Shown: positions 1 to 12,060 of the stretch, piece after piece
Numbering within the stretch: position 1 is the stretch's first letter
How the letters are laid out: every line of letters starts with the position of its first letter
From: Rosellinia necatrix
Lineage: Eukaryota; Ascomycota; Sordariomycetes; Xylariales; Xylariaceae
Assembly (NCBI GenBank): GCA_021209875.1
Contig: JAGYVD010000002.1
Coordinates: 4,402,001-4,466,000 of the forward strand
DNA: 64,000 bases
Direction: 5' to 3'
The notes under the pieces: model-generated
What the model was told of the DNA's origin: nothing
What the model saw: only the letters and a program-made list of their open reading frames with translations
The model's database searches: none
Position numbers and translations under genes: made by a program

Positions 1-328
1 CTGTCTCGTTCACTACGAATGCCCTTTGCGGCCTTTTGCTCGATTTGTTACCCAACGCTTCGTTCTCTTTGATGATGGTTTCGGCGTCGATGGTGCGGAG
101 GTGGTTCGGAATGGATTCGTGGAGTTTGAACTGCACGCGGCGCAGCCAGTAGAAGATGTCGGTATCCTCGACACCGCGAACAAACACATGCCAGGAGTGC
201 GTGTGGTCGGGCGAGACGCCGGCCGGACGGGGATTGTCGGTATCGTTGAATGGTCGCGCGGTCGTGCCGTAAACAAACGGCCGGAAGATTTGAACGCCTT
301 TGACGCGTTTCCCCGCTGGCGGCGCCAT
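1..328 (-). CDS. YAF9: YEATS-domain chromatin protein Yaf9 (N-terminal part, cut by window start)
   Basis: The translation from the ATG at 328 begins [11 protein letters not shown] and continues with [24 protein letters not shown] and [15 protein letters not shown], which are the first strands of a YEATS domain. Yaf9 is a shared subunit of the SWR1 remodeller and the NuA4 acetyltransferase and reads acylated histone H3 (family knowledge). The start is the first ATG in frame and gives the usual short basic N-terminus. After LRTIDA the frame stays open through about 20 charged residues before AFVVNET, which matches the PFxVxETGWGEF strand of the family, so there is either an enlarged loop or an unrecognised small intron. 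The rest lies outside the window. It is divergent from COQ11 across about 700 bases. Taf14-like paralogues are the alternative, but the N-terminus is Yaf9-like. Confidence 0.85.
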   Translation of the reverse strand, partial: MAPPAGKRVKGVQIFRPFVYGTTARPFNDTDNPRPAGVSPDHTHSWHVFVRGVEDTDIFYWLRRVQFKLHESIPNHLRTIDAETIIKENEALGNKSSKRPQRAFVVNET

Positions 329-1025
329 CCGAATATAGACAACGAGTCAATGCTATAGTTGGGAACTAATTGAATGTCTGATGGCTCTAGCAGGACTTGC
401 TACAAGCCAAGTAAGTAAGCCCTCAAGTTAGGCTGTGCCAAATGCTTCTACCTAGGTAGCGAAGTGAGTAAGTGCCTAGGTAGGTAGGTTAGGTAGGTGC
501 ATAGGTACCAAGGCAGGTAGGTAGGCAGGTAGATAGGTAAGTACGCAGGATTGGTTGCAGTGACGATCCGCCCGCTTTCAGCCTTGTAAATTGGGATTTA
601 AACTTTATTATGGGGATATAGAAATTTAATCCAATAGGAGCGCCGGGAACATATATTCAAGCCAAGGGTTTGCTAGGTTTCCAAGCTAGCACCTAAAGAC
701 AGCCAGCCTCACACATGCTGCGATTAGCTACTTTTATAGTGACTTAAGACTTAAGCTGGAACCTTACCTAGCATCGTATGATGTCGTAGATACGTTGCGG
801 ACCGCTTACCCACCCAGAACATTCTTCGACGTTGAAAAAGATTCATGCCTGCCCAAGTAGATACTAGCTAGGTACCCAAATTCATGCTCCGTTACCAAGA
901 ACGGAGGATTCATATCATCACATCTAACCGGCCATTCGTCCAATCACCATCTCTACCGCGGACACCTGCAACTTTATTACTCCTTCGCCGGATTCGGCAG
1001 AGCCTAGAACTTTGCTAATCGCACC
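329..1025. other. intergenic, shared divergent promoter of YAF9 and COQ11
   Basis: No coding signal. The stretch holds a dense run of TAGG/GTAG tetranucleotide repeats at about 451-545 and otherwise unremarkable sequence. Both flanking genes are read outward from here, so it must contain both promoters; no clear TATA box was identified. Confidence 0.6.
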
Positions 1026-2005
1026 ATGACAGCCACCAAGAAGCTAATAGTATGCGGAGGCAACGGATTTCTGGGGTCAAGGATATGCAAAAGCGCAGTC
1101 CAGAGAGGATGGAATGTCACGTCAATTAGGTATTATCTCCCCTCCAACAAAATTTCCCGTCATATATATAATATATTATATATATGTATGTATATATATA
1201 TACCGCACACGAAAACTGACGCCCGTCCCACAGCCGCTCGGGGGCGCCGAAATGGGACGCCGTCACATCTTCCGCAGCGCCGCCATCGTGGTCTCACAAA
1301 GTGACCTGGGAGCGTGGTGACATGTTACGGCCGGCGACCTACGCCCCGCTACTCAAGGGAGCCGACTTTGTAGTGCACAGCATGGGGATCTTGCTCGAGG
1401 CGGACTACAAGGGAGTGGTGCGTGGTCAGGAGTCGCCCATTTCCGGACTCCGCAAGGCCTTCGCTGCGGCTCCGCGGCCGGGAAATCCGCTCGAGCGCCG
1501 CGTCGGCGAGTCGGACGCCGACATACGGCCGCCCGAGACCCGCGACCAGCTCACGTACGAGAACATGAACCGCGACAGCGCCATCATGCTGGCCAAGGAG
1601 GCAGCCCGGGACAACGCGTCGGCGTTTGTCTATATCTCCGCCGCCGGAGGGGCGCCTGTGCTGCCGGCGCGGTACATTTCCACAAAACGGCAGGCCGAGA
1701 GCGCCATCGCGAGCGAGTTCCCGGGTATGCGGAACATATTTTTCCGTCCGCCTTTCTTGTATGACAGCTCGCGGCCCATCACGATGCCTCTGGCCGCCAT
1801 GACCGGCATTGGCGCCGCCTTCAACGTAGCGACAGGCGGCATATTCAGCAACCTGATGGGCGCAGGCGGGGTAAAGCCCCTCCAGGTGGACATCGTGGCG
1901 GAGGCCGTTGTACAGGCACTTAGCGATGAGACGGTGAAGGGCCCTGTCGAGGTCTCCAAAATCGAAGAACTCGCCAATAAGGCATGGAGGAGCACAATGC
2001 CCTGA
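1026..2005 (+). CDS. COQ11: Coq11-type atypical SDR, ubiquinone biosynthesis
   Basis: Two exons, 1026-1129 and 1234-2005, joined by a GTATTA...CAG intron, give 291 residues. The N-terminus KLIVCGGNGFLGSRIC is a Rossmann dinucleotide-binding strand and GxxGFxG turn, and the spliced junction reads TSISRSGAPKW. HSMGILLEADYKG further on is a signature of the fungal Coq11 (yeast YLR290C) group. Coq11 is an atypical short-chain dehydrogenase/NDUFA9-like protein of the mitochondrial inner membrane that associates with the coenzyme Q synthesis complex (family knowledge). The intron holds a long AT-alternating tract. The gene is divergent from YAF9 and convergent with SYF2, whose stop lies 153 bases beyond this one. 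The start gives the normal short leader before the Rossmann strand. Confidence 0.88.
1130..1233 (+). repeat. COQ11 intron with (TA)n/(TG)n tract
   Basis: The 104-base intron contains an uninterrupted alternating AT-rich tract at roughly 1161-1202, between a GTATTA donor and a CCCACAG acceptor. Splicing here restores a continuous Rossmann-fold reading frame. Confidence 0.8.
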
Positions 2006-2158
2006 TCGGTGTTCATTAAAAAAAAGGTAATATTACACACAAACATATAGACTGTACCATAACTCCTCTATACGCCGTCGGTATGCCATTTCACAGCCGT
2101 ATCGTGTAATTGTGCCACGCCGGGAACATACGCCTCCCTTTGAGCCATTCCTTTGCAC

Positions 2159-3118
2159 TCATATCCTAGTCCCGCGCTCGAAACTGTCCCGTATCTCGGC
2201 CGTGTACTTATTGTAGAAGCGCGCCAGCTTCTGGTTGAACTGCTTGTTCTGCTCATTAATGTAGGTGACGTCACCATCATCACCGTTCTGTGCCATGCGC
2301 TCCCGTCGCTTCCGTAAGCGTACCTCATCAGCCTTCTTCAAATCGGCGACCAGACGATCCACGGCGGCCTTGTCGGGCTTATTTTCGTGAAATGTGGTGG
2401 AATCGGCGGTCGAGTAGAAGCTACCGTCCTTATCTATCGCGATGAGCTCGCCGTCCTCCATCTCGACAATGTCCAGCCCTCCCGACGCCGCGGCCTTTTC
2501 GATGGCCTTCATCTTGTCCTTCCCGTAGCGCTCCGTGTCTGGCGGCAGGTTCTGCAATTGGCGCTTGTACACCTTGTTACTCTCGGCGCGGTCGTCCTGG
2601 AAAGCATTGTTGTCGCGCCGGTGCGCCTTTTTCTTAAGGCGCTTGTCCCATCGTTCGCTTTCTTCTATCGTCCAGTCCCACGCTCGCTTACGCTCGAAGT
2701 CCCCGCCGCCCTCCTCGGTCTCGGCCTTCAGCAGCTTATGTGCGGCAATGTCGCGGCGCCGGTGCAACGCCGTCAGAGCCGAAGGGTCCGTAGCCAACCT
2801 TTTGGATTCTTTCGTGGCTTCTTCGAGATTCTGGTTGGAAGACGTCTTTGCGCGGGCCTGGAGAGCGCGGAATCGTGCCAATCTGTCGTTGGTCTTGGCA
2901 GCCGCGTCCGTCTCTGGGTTTGATGATGGTGCCGCGACTCCATTCGACGTAATGTCCCCTGGCTCGTCTGTATTTTGGCTGGTAGTCCCCTCGTTGTGGC
3001 CCTCAGGCGACATATCTTGGCTATTATCGGTTGGTTGTGCCGACTCTTGATGAATGGGCTCTTGCGTGGTGCTCTCCTCTGAGGCTGGAGCCGTCTTTCT
3101 CCTCTTTGCTGGTGGCAT
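2159..3118 (-). CDS. SYF2: pre-mRNA-splicing factor Syf2
   Basis: A single exon of 319 residues. The frame extends upstream to 3271, but the ATG at 3118 opening MPPAKRRKTAPA was chosen because upstream residues are unlike the family. An acidic, Ser/Thr/Gln-rich N-terminus of about 80 residues is followed by RLARFRALQARAKTS, RKRAWDWTIEESERWD and a lysine-rich KRLKKKAHRRD segment, all typical of Syf2. The C-terminal half carries FHENKPDKAAVDRLVADL and ends in FNQKLARFYNKYTAEI. Syf2 is a helical subunit of the Prp19-associated (NTC) complex in catalytic spliceosomes (family knowledge). It is convergent with COQ11. Confidence 0.93.
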   Translation of the reverse strand: MPPAKRRKTAPASEESTTQEPIHQESAQPTDNSQDMSPEGHNEGTTSQNTDEPGDITSNGVAAPSSNPETDAAAKTNDRLARFRALQARAKTSSNQNLEEATKESKRLATDPSALTALHRRRDIAAHKLLKAETEEGGGDFERKRAWDWTIEESERWDKRLKKKAHRRDNNAFQDDRAESNKVYKRQLQNLPPDTERYGKDKMKAIEKAAASGGLDIVEMEDGELIAIDKDGSFYSTADSTTFHENKPDKAAVDRLVADLKKADEVRLRKRRERMAQNGDDGDVTYINEQNKQFNQKLARFYNKYTAEIRDSFERGTRI

Positions 3119-4351
3119 AACTTTAAGATATTGAGGGAAACTGTCAAGATTTCGACAGGTGCGTTGGTTTATTAGGGATTGAGAGACTTCGTTCAGTGTG
3201 TACCAAATTGATCGCGTGTGACGTTTTGCGCCTTGATGGTTGAGCGTTTGCTTGATGCTATCTAACAGCACTAGGTGAAGTTGGAATTACTTACTTAGGC
3301 ATTGGCAGCCTCAGCTAGCGGGATATCTAGGTAAAGAGCTTATGTATCTAATGAGAACATGCATTTATGCTGGTTTATTCGTACCTGCTTAGTGTAAGCA
3401 TAATATGGGTCTTTAGGACTACCCACCTAGGTACGTACGTATCTGAAGAGCCTCTGTTCTGCGCTGTATTTTAAGTCGCCCTCACATAGTATTATAGCCG
3501 TTACCTAAGAATAGAAATACAGCTGGAGAATAGGGTAAATGATCCGTAGTCAAGGTACTTAAGTAGCAGGTAAAAAACTCAACTCATCCGTCATAAAGCC
3601 GCTACTAACACTTTTCTAACAAGCTTGCCAAACGCCGTGACACCTAAAGCTGCCTAAGTACCTAACCTCATAGAGCAGAGACGGGATGAGCAATCATTCT
3701 TCACTACCGTAGCCTATATTCCATGGCTCACGCCTCACGCTGCAGCTCTGCTAGAGAGATGAGTTTAGGTACGATGTGATAGATTATTAGTTACGCGCTC
3801 TTTTGGACAGGATTTTAGTTTATCTATTATATTAAACATGGGTTGAAATGGAAATCAGGGGCTTAAAGTCGATGTTAAACTGGTAATCGGTACTTATAAC
3901 TATCCTAATTAAATCTTATTTTTTATAATACTTGAAAGACATCCAGCCTTTTAAATTTAGGTAGGAAACAGAGCTGGAATATTTGTACCTATCTAGGTAC
4001 CTTTATATGCTGCTGGCTTTAATAGACAATGATATGTACACTACTTACTTACCCATTATGGTATGTCGATGCCTGGTAACAAACTACCTAGGTATCTAAG
4101 GTTCACAGCTTATCGCCCCACATTCAACTGATGTTACCCCAGAACCTAGGTATTATCTATCTGGGGTTCTGAGTCGTATATATTTGATACTTCATATAAC
4201 TAACATACTTGTATATGCTACCTATTTGCGCCGTTCGCGAATCCCGAGCGGCGTTTCGTTTCCTTTACGATGATACCTTTTTTGTGACCACGAGGGGTGT
4301 TCACACTCTATTTTCCGCGCTTATACCGAAACACCAGTTCATCTCGCCAAG
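3119..4351. other. intergenic between divergent SYF2 and the 520-residue gene
   Basis: No supported gene. AT-rich sequence with several dispersed CCTAGGTA palindromes (for example around 3421, 3970, 4090 and 4145). It must hold the promoters of both flanking genes. Confidence 0.5.
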
Positions 4352-5914
4352 ATGCAACGGCTCCGTAGTCCGTTGCTTTTCCAGACGCTCCCAGCGAGCG
4401 CGCGATTATGGGAATGCCAGAGGCGACACATCCGCCACCACAAGGGACGCCAGAAACGGCGAACCGAAGGCCCCCTGCGAAACACATACCCTACGTTCGA
4501 CATCTCATCTCTCCTCCTCGACCTCGATGCCGAAGGCGCCAGGGGTGTGCGCAACTTTGACTCCCAGCTCGACGGTGTGCCCAGAGAAGGCGGCGTCTGG
4601 AACGAGCGCGAATTGCAGCCCATAAAAGAACGCATTGCCGATTTCGAGAGGGCATATCGGGAATCTGACTCCAAGTTCAAGTCCCTATCCGCTGATAGAT
4701 TCCACCCACTGCATATTAGCGACCTAGATTTCCTCGCTGCCGCCCTGTTTGGTCAACCCAATGCTCCTGGTACCGCGGCCCGTTCAAGGTCCAGTGCCAG
4801 CAGCCCAGTCTCGTCATACGAGGGCATGCTCGACTCCGCTCTTGATATGAATGGGATACCACGCTCTACACGGGTCAACACAGAGAGCACTATAAAGTAT
4901 ATGCTTCGTCGCCGAGCGGTAGCCCGTGAGGTGTCCCCAGAGCCTGGCGACGAAACGTCACCCCGCTTGACTTTCGATAAATATCGAACCTTCTCCGAAA
5001 TCGATCGGCTTGTCACGAGGATGATACAAACCCCAGAGGGCTGCCAGCTACTATCGAGCGCAAGCGACGAGCTCCACGCGTCCCTCGTCGGACTCTCAGA
5101 TATGAAGCCCATCCAATTATTATCACTCCTAAACAACGTGTTGATAAATTTAGACCGCCATGGTCTACATGTCTCTGCTAAGCTGTATGAGTTGGGAATT
5201 TGGACTGCTCTTAAATTCCAAGCCATCGCAACAGCACACCGGTACATCACGAGAATGGTCGCTCGTGGTTATCACAGCGAGGAGTTTATGAGGTCCATCT
5301 TAAACCAACTCTTGGAGAGCTCGATAGCAACATCCCATTTCATTTCTTACCAATTCCAGTTGAACCCCTCGAGTCGGCTTGGGATGGTATTCTCTCTTTT
5401 GACAGGTTATGTGCCGGGCGAGGAAAAGTCAGCGGTCTCTCTTCGATCTTTCGTAAACCGCAAAAGTCCCAACAGCTTTCGTCTATATATTCGGTGCTTA
5501 GCACGCCTTGGGGCCTTTAGGACAATATGGCATGAATGGCACGCAGCAGACTCGAAGGTACAAGGCATCGGCGCTGATGCACGTCGACTTTCCGCCTTCA
5601 CCGAAAACGGCTATTTCGTAGTGGCAATGCTGGAGGCTTTAGCCAAGAATAACGACATAGGAAATCTGATCAAATCGCCTGAATTTACGAATGTAACTGG
5701 AAATTTCCGAGAAGATTGTCAACTCGATATGTCCGCTATTTCAAAATGGGCAGATACACTTGCCTCACCAGAAAACAGCATCGGGGAGTACACCTCTACC
5801 ACCATATTTGCAGCAAGACAAGAAATATTACGCAAGATATTTGAAGGGAAGCAGATGCAGAGCGCGTTTCCTGCTATACAGACATTGTTCACGCAGATCA
5901 CCTCTCCCCGATGA
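4352..5914 (+). CDS. unrecognised protein, probably mitochondrial
   Basis: An uninterrupted frame of 520 residues beginning MQRLRSPLLFQTLPASARLW. The first about 45 residues are rich in Arg, Ser, Leu and His and nearly free of acidic residues, which suggests a mitochondrial presequence (inference). The remainder has the composition of a globular, mostly helical protein; residues about 250-345 contain successive amphipathic helices (such as PIQLLSLLNNVLINLDRHG), reminiscent of helical-repeat organelle proteins, but I see no pentatricopeptide consensus. Residues about 130-165 are a Ser/Ala-rich linker. I do not recognise a named family. Codon use and unbroken length argue that it is real. Its promoter lies in the region shared with SYF2. 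Confidence 0.8.
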   Translation: MQRLRSPLLFQTLPASARLWECQRRHIRHHKGRQKRRTEGPLRNTYPTFDISSLLLDLDAEGARGVRNFDSQLDGVPREGGVWNERELQPIKERIADFERAYRESDSKFKSLSADRFHPLHISDLDFLAAALFGQPNAPGTAARSRSSASSPVSSYEGMLDSALDMNGIPRSTRVNTESTIKYMLRRRAVAREVSPEPGDETSPRLTFDKYRTFSEIDRLVTRMIQTPEGCQLLSSASDELHASLVGLSDMKPIQLLSLLNNVLINLDRHGLHVSAKLYELGIWTALKFQAIATAHRYITRMVARGYHSEEFMRSILNQLLESSIATSHFISYQFQLNPSSRLGMVFSLLTGYVPGEEKSAVSLRSFVNRKSPNSFRLYIRCLARLGAFRTIWHEWHAADSKVQGIGADARRLSAFTENGYFVVAMLEALAKNNDIGNLIKSPEFTNVTGNFREDCQLDMSAISKWADTLASPENSIGEYTSTTIFAARQEILRKIFEGKQMQSAFPAIQTLFTQITSPR

Positions 5915-7693
5915 TCAATCCTGACACCTTGTGAGAATACATCTGCCTATTGACAATCTCCAGCTTTGCCAAATAGCTTCACACCAGCGAATCCGCATTC
6001 CAGAGCTATTGTCATATCTAATATAGTATATCCACAGACGGTGTGCTGAGAAACGTATCTACACAGAGTATAGTTCTCATAGAAGTCGTCCGCCGTGGAC
6101 AAGACCACGATGCGCGACATCGTTATGGGTCATATATAGCCTTTAGGCGCCCGAAGCCGAGCCTGCCGTCGCTCGTAAAGACTACAACTACGGGATTTTC
6201 ACGATACACCAGAGCTCATCTCAGCGGAAATCACCACCCCCAGACTCAACTTCCCGCAGCTAGCGATCCAAATGGGGCCTGTCTGAAAGGAGGAAACCAA
6301 ATAGCACAATCACCAATGAAGCCATAGCCACATTTCAGAATCCCTAGAATTGAAGGAGCGAGCAAAATTACTAGCAGAAGGTCCATTTTTGAATAATATT
6401 TGAAACCAGCTGGTCATGGCGAGAGTTGAGAAGACAAATAGACATAGGAAAAGCCATCCGCATGACAGGAGACACCCCGGAACGCCGTGTGTGAACGGTG
6501 ACTCTGGCCTAGAGCTTCGGTGCTACCGGCCAATGCATAGTCTGGCCATGAATCACCAGAACATCTCCTGTGGATGCGCTGTTGCTTACTGCAAGTACAA
6601 GTCTGTACCTCTTGAGCCCACAAGGATGAATTGACCGTTGCCTAGGGTTTTCAACGTGATGGAGTAAGTTATTTACGAAGATAATTAGTAATTTCTCCAC
6701 GCGAACGACGGCTTCATCCCTCTATCACTTTAACCTGCTTGACTTCCTTCAGGAGTTGCTGGGGGTTGATATAAAATCAATAAAATTGAATCCCGCCGTG
6801 CCACGGATCATGATAACCATATCTCTTCGAGGCAGTACTCTCCTCTTCGCTAGTCTTCACACGATTCCCACTTACCGCTAGAAGTCAGAACCCTAAGCTC
6901 CTAGCTAAACAGAGCCGAAGTCTCCTCGCGCTATTGCCGATGGCTTCCATTTGAGCGTTGAAAGTCGCCATCTCGATTCGCCCAAGGAATAAGTGTATCA
7001 ATCCCAAACCCCCGGCTGAGGACACTAGCCCGATGCCGGTCTGTATACGTGTGCCCATTCGCAACCAACAACCAAAACCCTCAACTAGCCTAGGAGCCCA
7101 GTCGCCGTTTCGCTCGTCGACCCATCTCAACTCACATGGCCGTGATCGGGCCGTATAAGAGCGCGTAACGAATGGTCGGCGAAGATGTCCTCGCAATTGG
7201 CTCGTGTCGCGCCTTATCAGTCATCATCTAGGTAAAATAGCAACAAAGCCTAAAAGTAAAGGCCAGGACGGCCGCCCCCGCCCCGTTGGCTCGGGCGAGG
7301 TCGGAATCCTTCGCCTCGGAAAAGTAGGGGATTAGGGAAAGTCGTTCAGTTCACCAAGGAAATAATTGGCGCGACGGAAAAGCCCCATGGCACCCACCGG
7401 AAGGGAAACTGCATCGATAGGTAGCGCTTGTGAGGCTAGATAACCTAGACAGATAGCAGCCCAACCCGCCGATGCCGGAGCTTTGTCCCCTCCAGAGAGA
7501 CGCGCCGATCTAGTTTATCTTCAGATAAAAAGAATTACTACGACTCGTGGACATGCCGAGGAATTGGCGTTTTCTTATCCTCAACCCTATTTTAAATAAA
7601 TAGCCATGATAAGAGTGCCATTCGCCCGAGACGAGTGGGCCATGGAAGCAATGCAGGCTTAGGCCTGGGGTTGGAAACGATCAATCCCACGCG

Positions 7694-7770
7694 GTGTCAG
7701 TGCCTGGGTGTCAGTGCCCGGGTACCAGCGTCTGGGTGTGTCCGTGTCTGGGTGTCAGTGCCTGGTTGGC
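7694..7770. repeat. degenerate minisatellite, GTGTCAGTGCCTGG unit
   Basis: Imperfect tandem copies of a 14-20-base GTGTCAGTGCCTGG/GTGTCCGTGTCTGG motif lie within the 5.9-16.7 kb desert. At least five recognisable copies are present. Confidence 0.6.
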
Positions 7771-10000
7771 AGGGCAGGAGTAACGGCAGTGCCGAACCAG
7801 TCCCCGGAGCCAATTCAAAGTATAGGCCGGCCTCCAGGTTTTTAAGCCGGTGAATACATACATGCTTTTACTTATCAAATGCAAGCAGAAGTAACAGCCG
7901 CAGCCCGTATACCGGGGGAGGGTAGGGGGGCGAGACCGTATGCCAAGTTTTTTTGCCTTCCACCGGTATCTTCTTGTCGGACTCGCTGGGTATTTTTGGC
8001 CAAACGAGAGTTTTAGATTCGGGCATATCACAGCAGCGATGATGACAGGTACGGCATCTTATTCCTGCGCTTGGCAGCTATACCCCAACGCCTGGTTCTT
8101 CCGGCTGGTAGGAACCCTTCCCCCTCTGAATACAAATCTGGAAACCTCGCCAATGGTTAGGTGTCACTATACCTTCTCCTCCATGTGAGGCCACCTCGCT
8201 CATCGTTCCCTGCTGATTCGTAGGGGGTTATTTACCACCCGGCACTCGTACAAAGTAGTAGCAGCGGGAATCCGCGACGCGACGGTCAAAGCCGAGGGTA
8301 CCAGCATACCAGCATATGTACGTGAGGCCATTCATAGAGTGATCAGCAAGGTAGCAACATAATTATTTGCCTTTGGGTGTCATTGGGCACGCACGGTGAA
8401 GACACCATACAAGTAATATCAGGCGCATACGGGGAAAGCAATTGGGATGGACGTGCGTGCAGGACGTGACACAGCAGCAGCTGGAGTGCGAGGGCGTAAT
8501 GGCACCCCCCAATGGCGAGTGGGAATGAAATGCCACCATAGCATTAACGTATAATATATCATCCCGCTCGTCCACAGACAGAGCGAGGTGCATGTATACG
8601 TGCCGAAAAGGGTCGATCGCGAAATGCCGCCCCTAGGATCGACTTGTCGTGGCAAGTAAGCTAACCCGGGGTGTCTATCATCGATCAATATAGGAAGAAA
8701 ATAAATGATAAATCAAACTCTCCTAGGGTCCGGGATGACATCGTTACACGCTTGCACTCCTCGGTGTGCATCATAAGTAAGCAAAGTGCCATGCGAAACC
8801 GGAGGCTCAACTTTATCCCGCGACATGTCAGCCGGATAGCGCGATACGGCATACTACAGACTTGATCATAGACTTAACAACATCCGACTTGGGAATGGAT
8901 ATACTAGGCATGTAGGCGATGTATGCGATGTATGCGATAGGGGTGCTCGAGCTGCTGAGTCACCTTCCTGAGATATCAAGATAGGGTCGTGTTATTCTCG
9001 CTTCACCTCCCGGAACACGGCAGAGATATAGAAAGGTGGCAAGAGACATCGTGATGCCGAGCTGGCCCGCCTCGTCCCACGCATCGACTGGCGAGCCGTA
9101 CAATTGGCTCCTGGGGGGCATGCCTGCTCATGAGATCCCACCTCCAAGACCATCCCAAGGTACCCTACGGCGAAATGTGAGGTTGAGGTGTGAACCTGGT
9201 TGGTACACTGGTACATCTACATCTCGTAGTGTACACTGGAATGGTGCCCCCACGGCCTAAGGCCTTGGAAGCTTATTCCGAGCTGGTATGGACTCGGTTT
9301 CGCTCGGGAGCGGAACCGTTATTATCGGGAACCATCGTCCCGTCTGCTTCCCAGCTCAGCCCACTCACTACCTCATGGATTCTAGATCGCCATGTAACCC
9401 CGGCCATGACAATACCTAGGCGGATAATAGATAAGTACCCTATCGAATGTGGTACGACAGGCCGGTAAGCGCTCTCGGTCTTGATAAGCGTTTTATCCCT
9501 GGGCTCGAGGGGCGCGAGGGACTGGGGTACCTGCAGGATCTCAGAAGTCGGGAAGTTGACAGATGGCTCGCTAGCATCATCTTGCATACCTACCGTTATA
9601 TTGCATACATAACGCGATGCCGATATTCATCACTGCAGTTTAGCGCAGTGGGAACCGGCGGGGGAGGATTGAACAGTACACCACACTACGTAGTATACCA
9701 GGCATGTCACCAGGCAGTGCACAAGTAAGTAGGTAGGTAGGTACACTACTCGCCCGCCTCTCGATCTGAGAAGGATTCAATCCTGGCGGCGATATCTCCA
9801 TCGAATTCCATGCACCCCGGCCTCTTCCGTACGACGTCCTCGAGGCCCATGGACAGGTTCACTATGCCCCGGACCTCGAAGCCCCGAGGTGTACAGAAGT
9901 GTGATGGCCTACGAGATCCATTGGCTCAGGAAAGGCTATATCGTACCGTGCCATCGTGACCAGCGAGTAGGGTCGTATGCCTTTAGCAAGCAATAAAACA

Positions 10001-10051
10001 TGACAATATGACAATATGACAATATGACAAGATGACAAGATGACAACATGA
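10001..10051. repeat. octamer tandem repeat TGACAATA
   Basis: Six head-to-tail copies of an 8-base unit. The first three are identical (TGACAATA); the next three differ at one or two bases (TGACAAGA, TGACAACA). Confidence 0.85.
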
Positions 10052-10880
10052 TGATATCTTTTGTATTACCTGTGTACAGCGAATTCCGCCTGCTTGAAGA
10101 AGCTGATAGCGAGGTCGTGTGAATGGGAACAAAAATCCGCCGGTGTAGACCCTGACGATCATATCTGGACTCGCGGCGCAATGCTAAGGCTGCTACGTAC
10201 ATGAACGTGGTAAGAAGGGTCATCGGTGCTTTTCAGTAGGTACCTTACCTACTGGGTAAATCATGGGATAAAGCTTGGGAAGCTGAAGACCCAGATAGGT
10301 TACAATTGGAGACAAGATGTTCTATTTACCCATCTTCTCAGAGGCCCCTCCTCAAGAGAGGCGACGATAGCAAATGTGCATCATGCGTCGCCATGAACGT
10401 TCACCAGGATCATCTCAGGTATAAGCAGCAGAAGGGCATCGACACGAATATCAACTGGCGAGCTATGTTAGCCTCGTGCCGCTGGCCGCTGGCCGCTGGT
10501 GACATACAAGTACCTACCTAGTTAGTGGTCACCAGAGACGGACCGAAAACAGGGGCAGGATGGGGGGGTGCCACATTCCATGAACAATGGTGTGATGATT
10601 GTGATTGTTCACTCACTCATATAAATAAATATTCTTTCGCGCAGACAGACGTATGGATGTATACTTGTAGACGTGCCTAGATAGTCGCAAGATAGTCGCA
10701 AGATATTCCACCAATATGAATACCCTACGCAGAATTCATGCGCGTTATCGCTGATAATCAGCCTTGGCCTCGGCGAAAAGGTTGGCTTGTTTGTGCGAGC
10801 CGAATTGGTAAAATTGGTAAGTTGGACTGACTGACTAACTACCTACCCGGGTAATTGAAGCATTGTTCGTGTCTGCACAT

Positions 10881-10988
10881 ACGCAATAACGCAACAACGC
10901 AATAACGCAACAACGTAATAACACAACAACGCAATAACACAACAACGCAATAACACAACAACGCAATAACACAACAACGCAATAACGA
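10881..10988. repeat. 16-base minisatellite ACGCAATAACACAACA
   Basis: About 6.5 near-perfect copies of a 16-base unit made of alternating ACGCAATA and ACACAACA halves. Its translation on the minus strand gives Cys/Val/Leu-rich false frames. Confidence 0.85.
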
Positions 10989-11708
10989 GAAAGCCTTGTC
11001 AATGCAACACATACCAAGTAGCAGATTGCAAGCTGATGACAAAATCCGCGTCGCATAGGTTTCTAATAACACCTTCTCGCTATTATCATTCCACACAACG
11101 TCGTGTCTCGGGTCGGATCTTGCTTCTATAGGCAGGGATTCGGGGTCGGCGTGGGATGACGGGAGGTGGTGGTGTCGAAAGAGGCATGCCGAACGGCCAG
11201 GTCACAGCCCAGCCAGGTACTCAGGAGTAACACCATGGTTTCTCGGCAGGCCTACCGTGCAACCCGGTCGGGACAGCGTACCTCACCTCGGCAACATCGT
11301 CCTATCCCACGAGGAGTGCCCCAACCATGCAGGCTCGCAGTTGATTAAATCATATAGCTGTCGAGGCCTGCTTTATCATGGCTGAAACCCCCCCCCACGA
11401 TCTGCTCGTGGAGGAGGAGCCATGGCCGGTCCGGTGCGCACGGGGACGGAAAGGGCAACGATTCACGTTCGCAGCAACTTGGGAGGAGGAGCTGCACAAC
11501 ATCGCCAATGCTTGCAATGCTCGGGGGTGTCTCACATCGAGGCCGTGGTAGTCTGCCCAGCGGGAAGGCGGAATTTGCGCAGGTAAACAGACCAAACGGG
11601 GAGGATGGGATGATGAGCTGGGGCAGATGTTGGTGGTGGTGTGCCAACCTTGGAAACATGGAAGTCCTGTGTGAATGAGGCGCAGAGGCGACACAGCTGG
11701 ATGGCTCG

Positions 11709-11835
11709 ACAGACACACCACACACAACAACACAACACACGCCAACCATACCAACCACACCAACCACACCAACCATACACCACACACACAATACATGGTA
11801 CGCACACACAATACGCACGCACATACACACCCACG
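11709..11835. repeat. CA-rich tract with ACCAACC and ACACAC repeats
   Basis: A strand-asymmetric run of CACACA, AACACAAC and about five copies of CCAACCA(C/T)A. It generates long low-complexity false frames on both strands. Confidence 0.75.
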
Positions 11836-12060
11836 AATCTCGGTGGCTGGTCGGATCTTACATGGATCATTGGTAGTGGTTAATAATGGGATGCCTTCTA
11901 GGAAATCTCCAGGGCTCCCATTTGAGGTCTATTGGTCATGGATAGATGCATTATGCCTTTCTGCCTGTCCCCCCGCTGCCTTGGCCGGGCGCGCTACTGA
12001 GCCATGATGTTGTGTCCTAAGACAACTCCAGTCCATTGGGGTCTGTACACTATATATACC

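Noticed and set aside
451..545. Telomere-like repeats
   Set aside because: The unit is TAGG, not TTAGGG, and the arrays are short, bidirectional and internal.
7635..8188. Overlapping 72-106-codon frames
   Set aside because: Low complexity from the GTGTCAGTGCC repeat and no family resemblance.
10001..10988. Possible CRISPR-like arrays (octamer, 16-base and 13-base tandem repeats)
   Set aside because: Units are contiguous with no spacers, and the genome is fungal.
10835..11096. Cys/Val/Leu-rich minus-strand ORFs that look like membrane peptides
   Set aside because: They translate the 16-base minisatellite; no start context or flanking coding signal.
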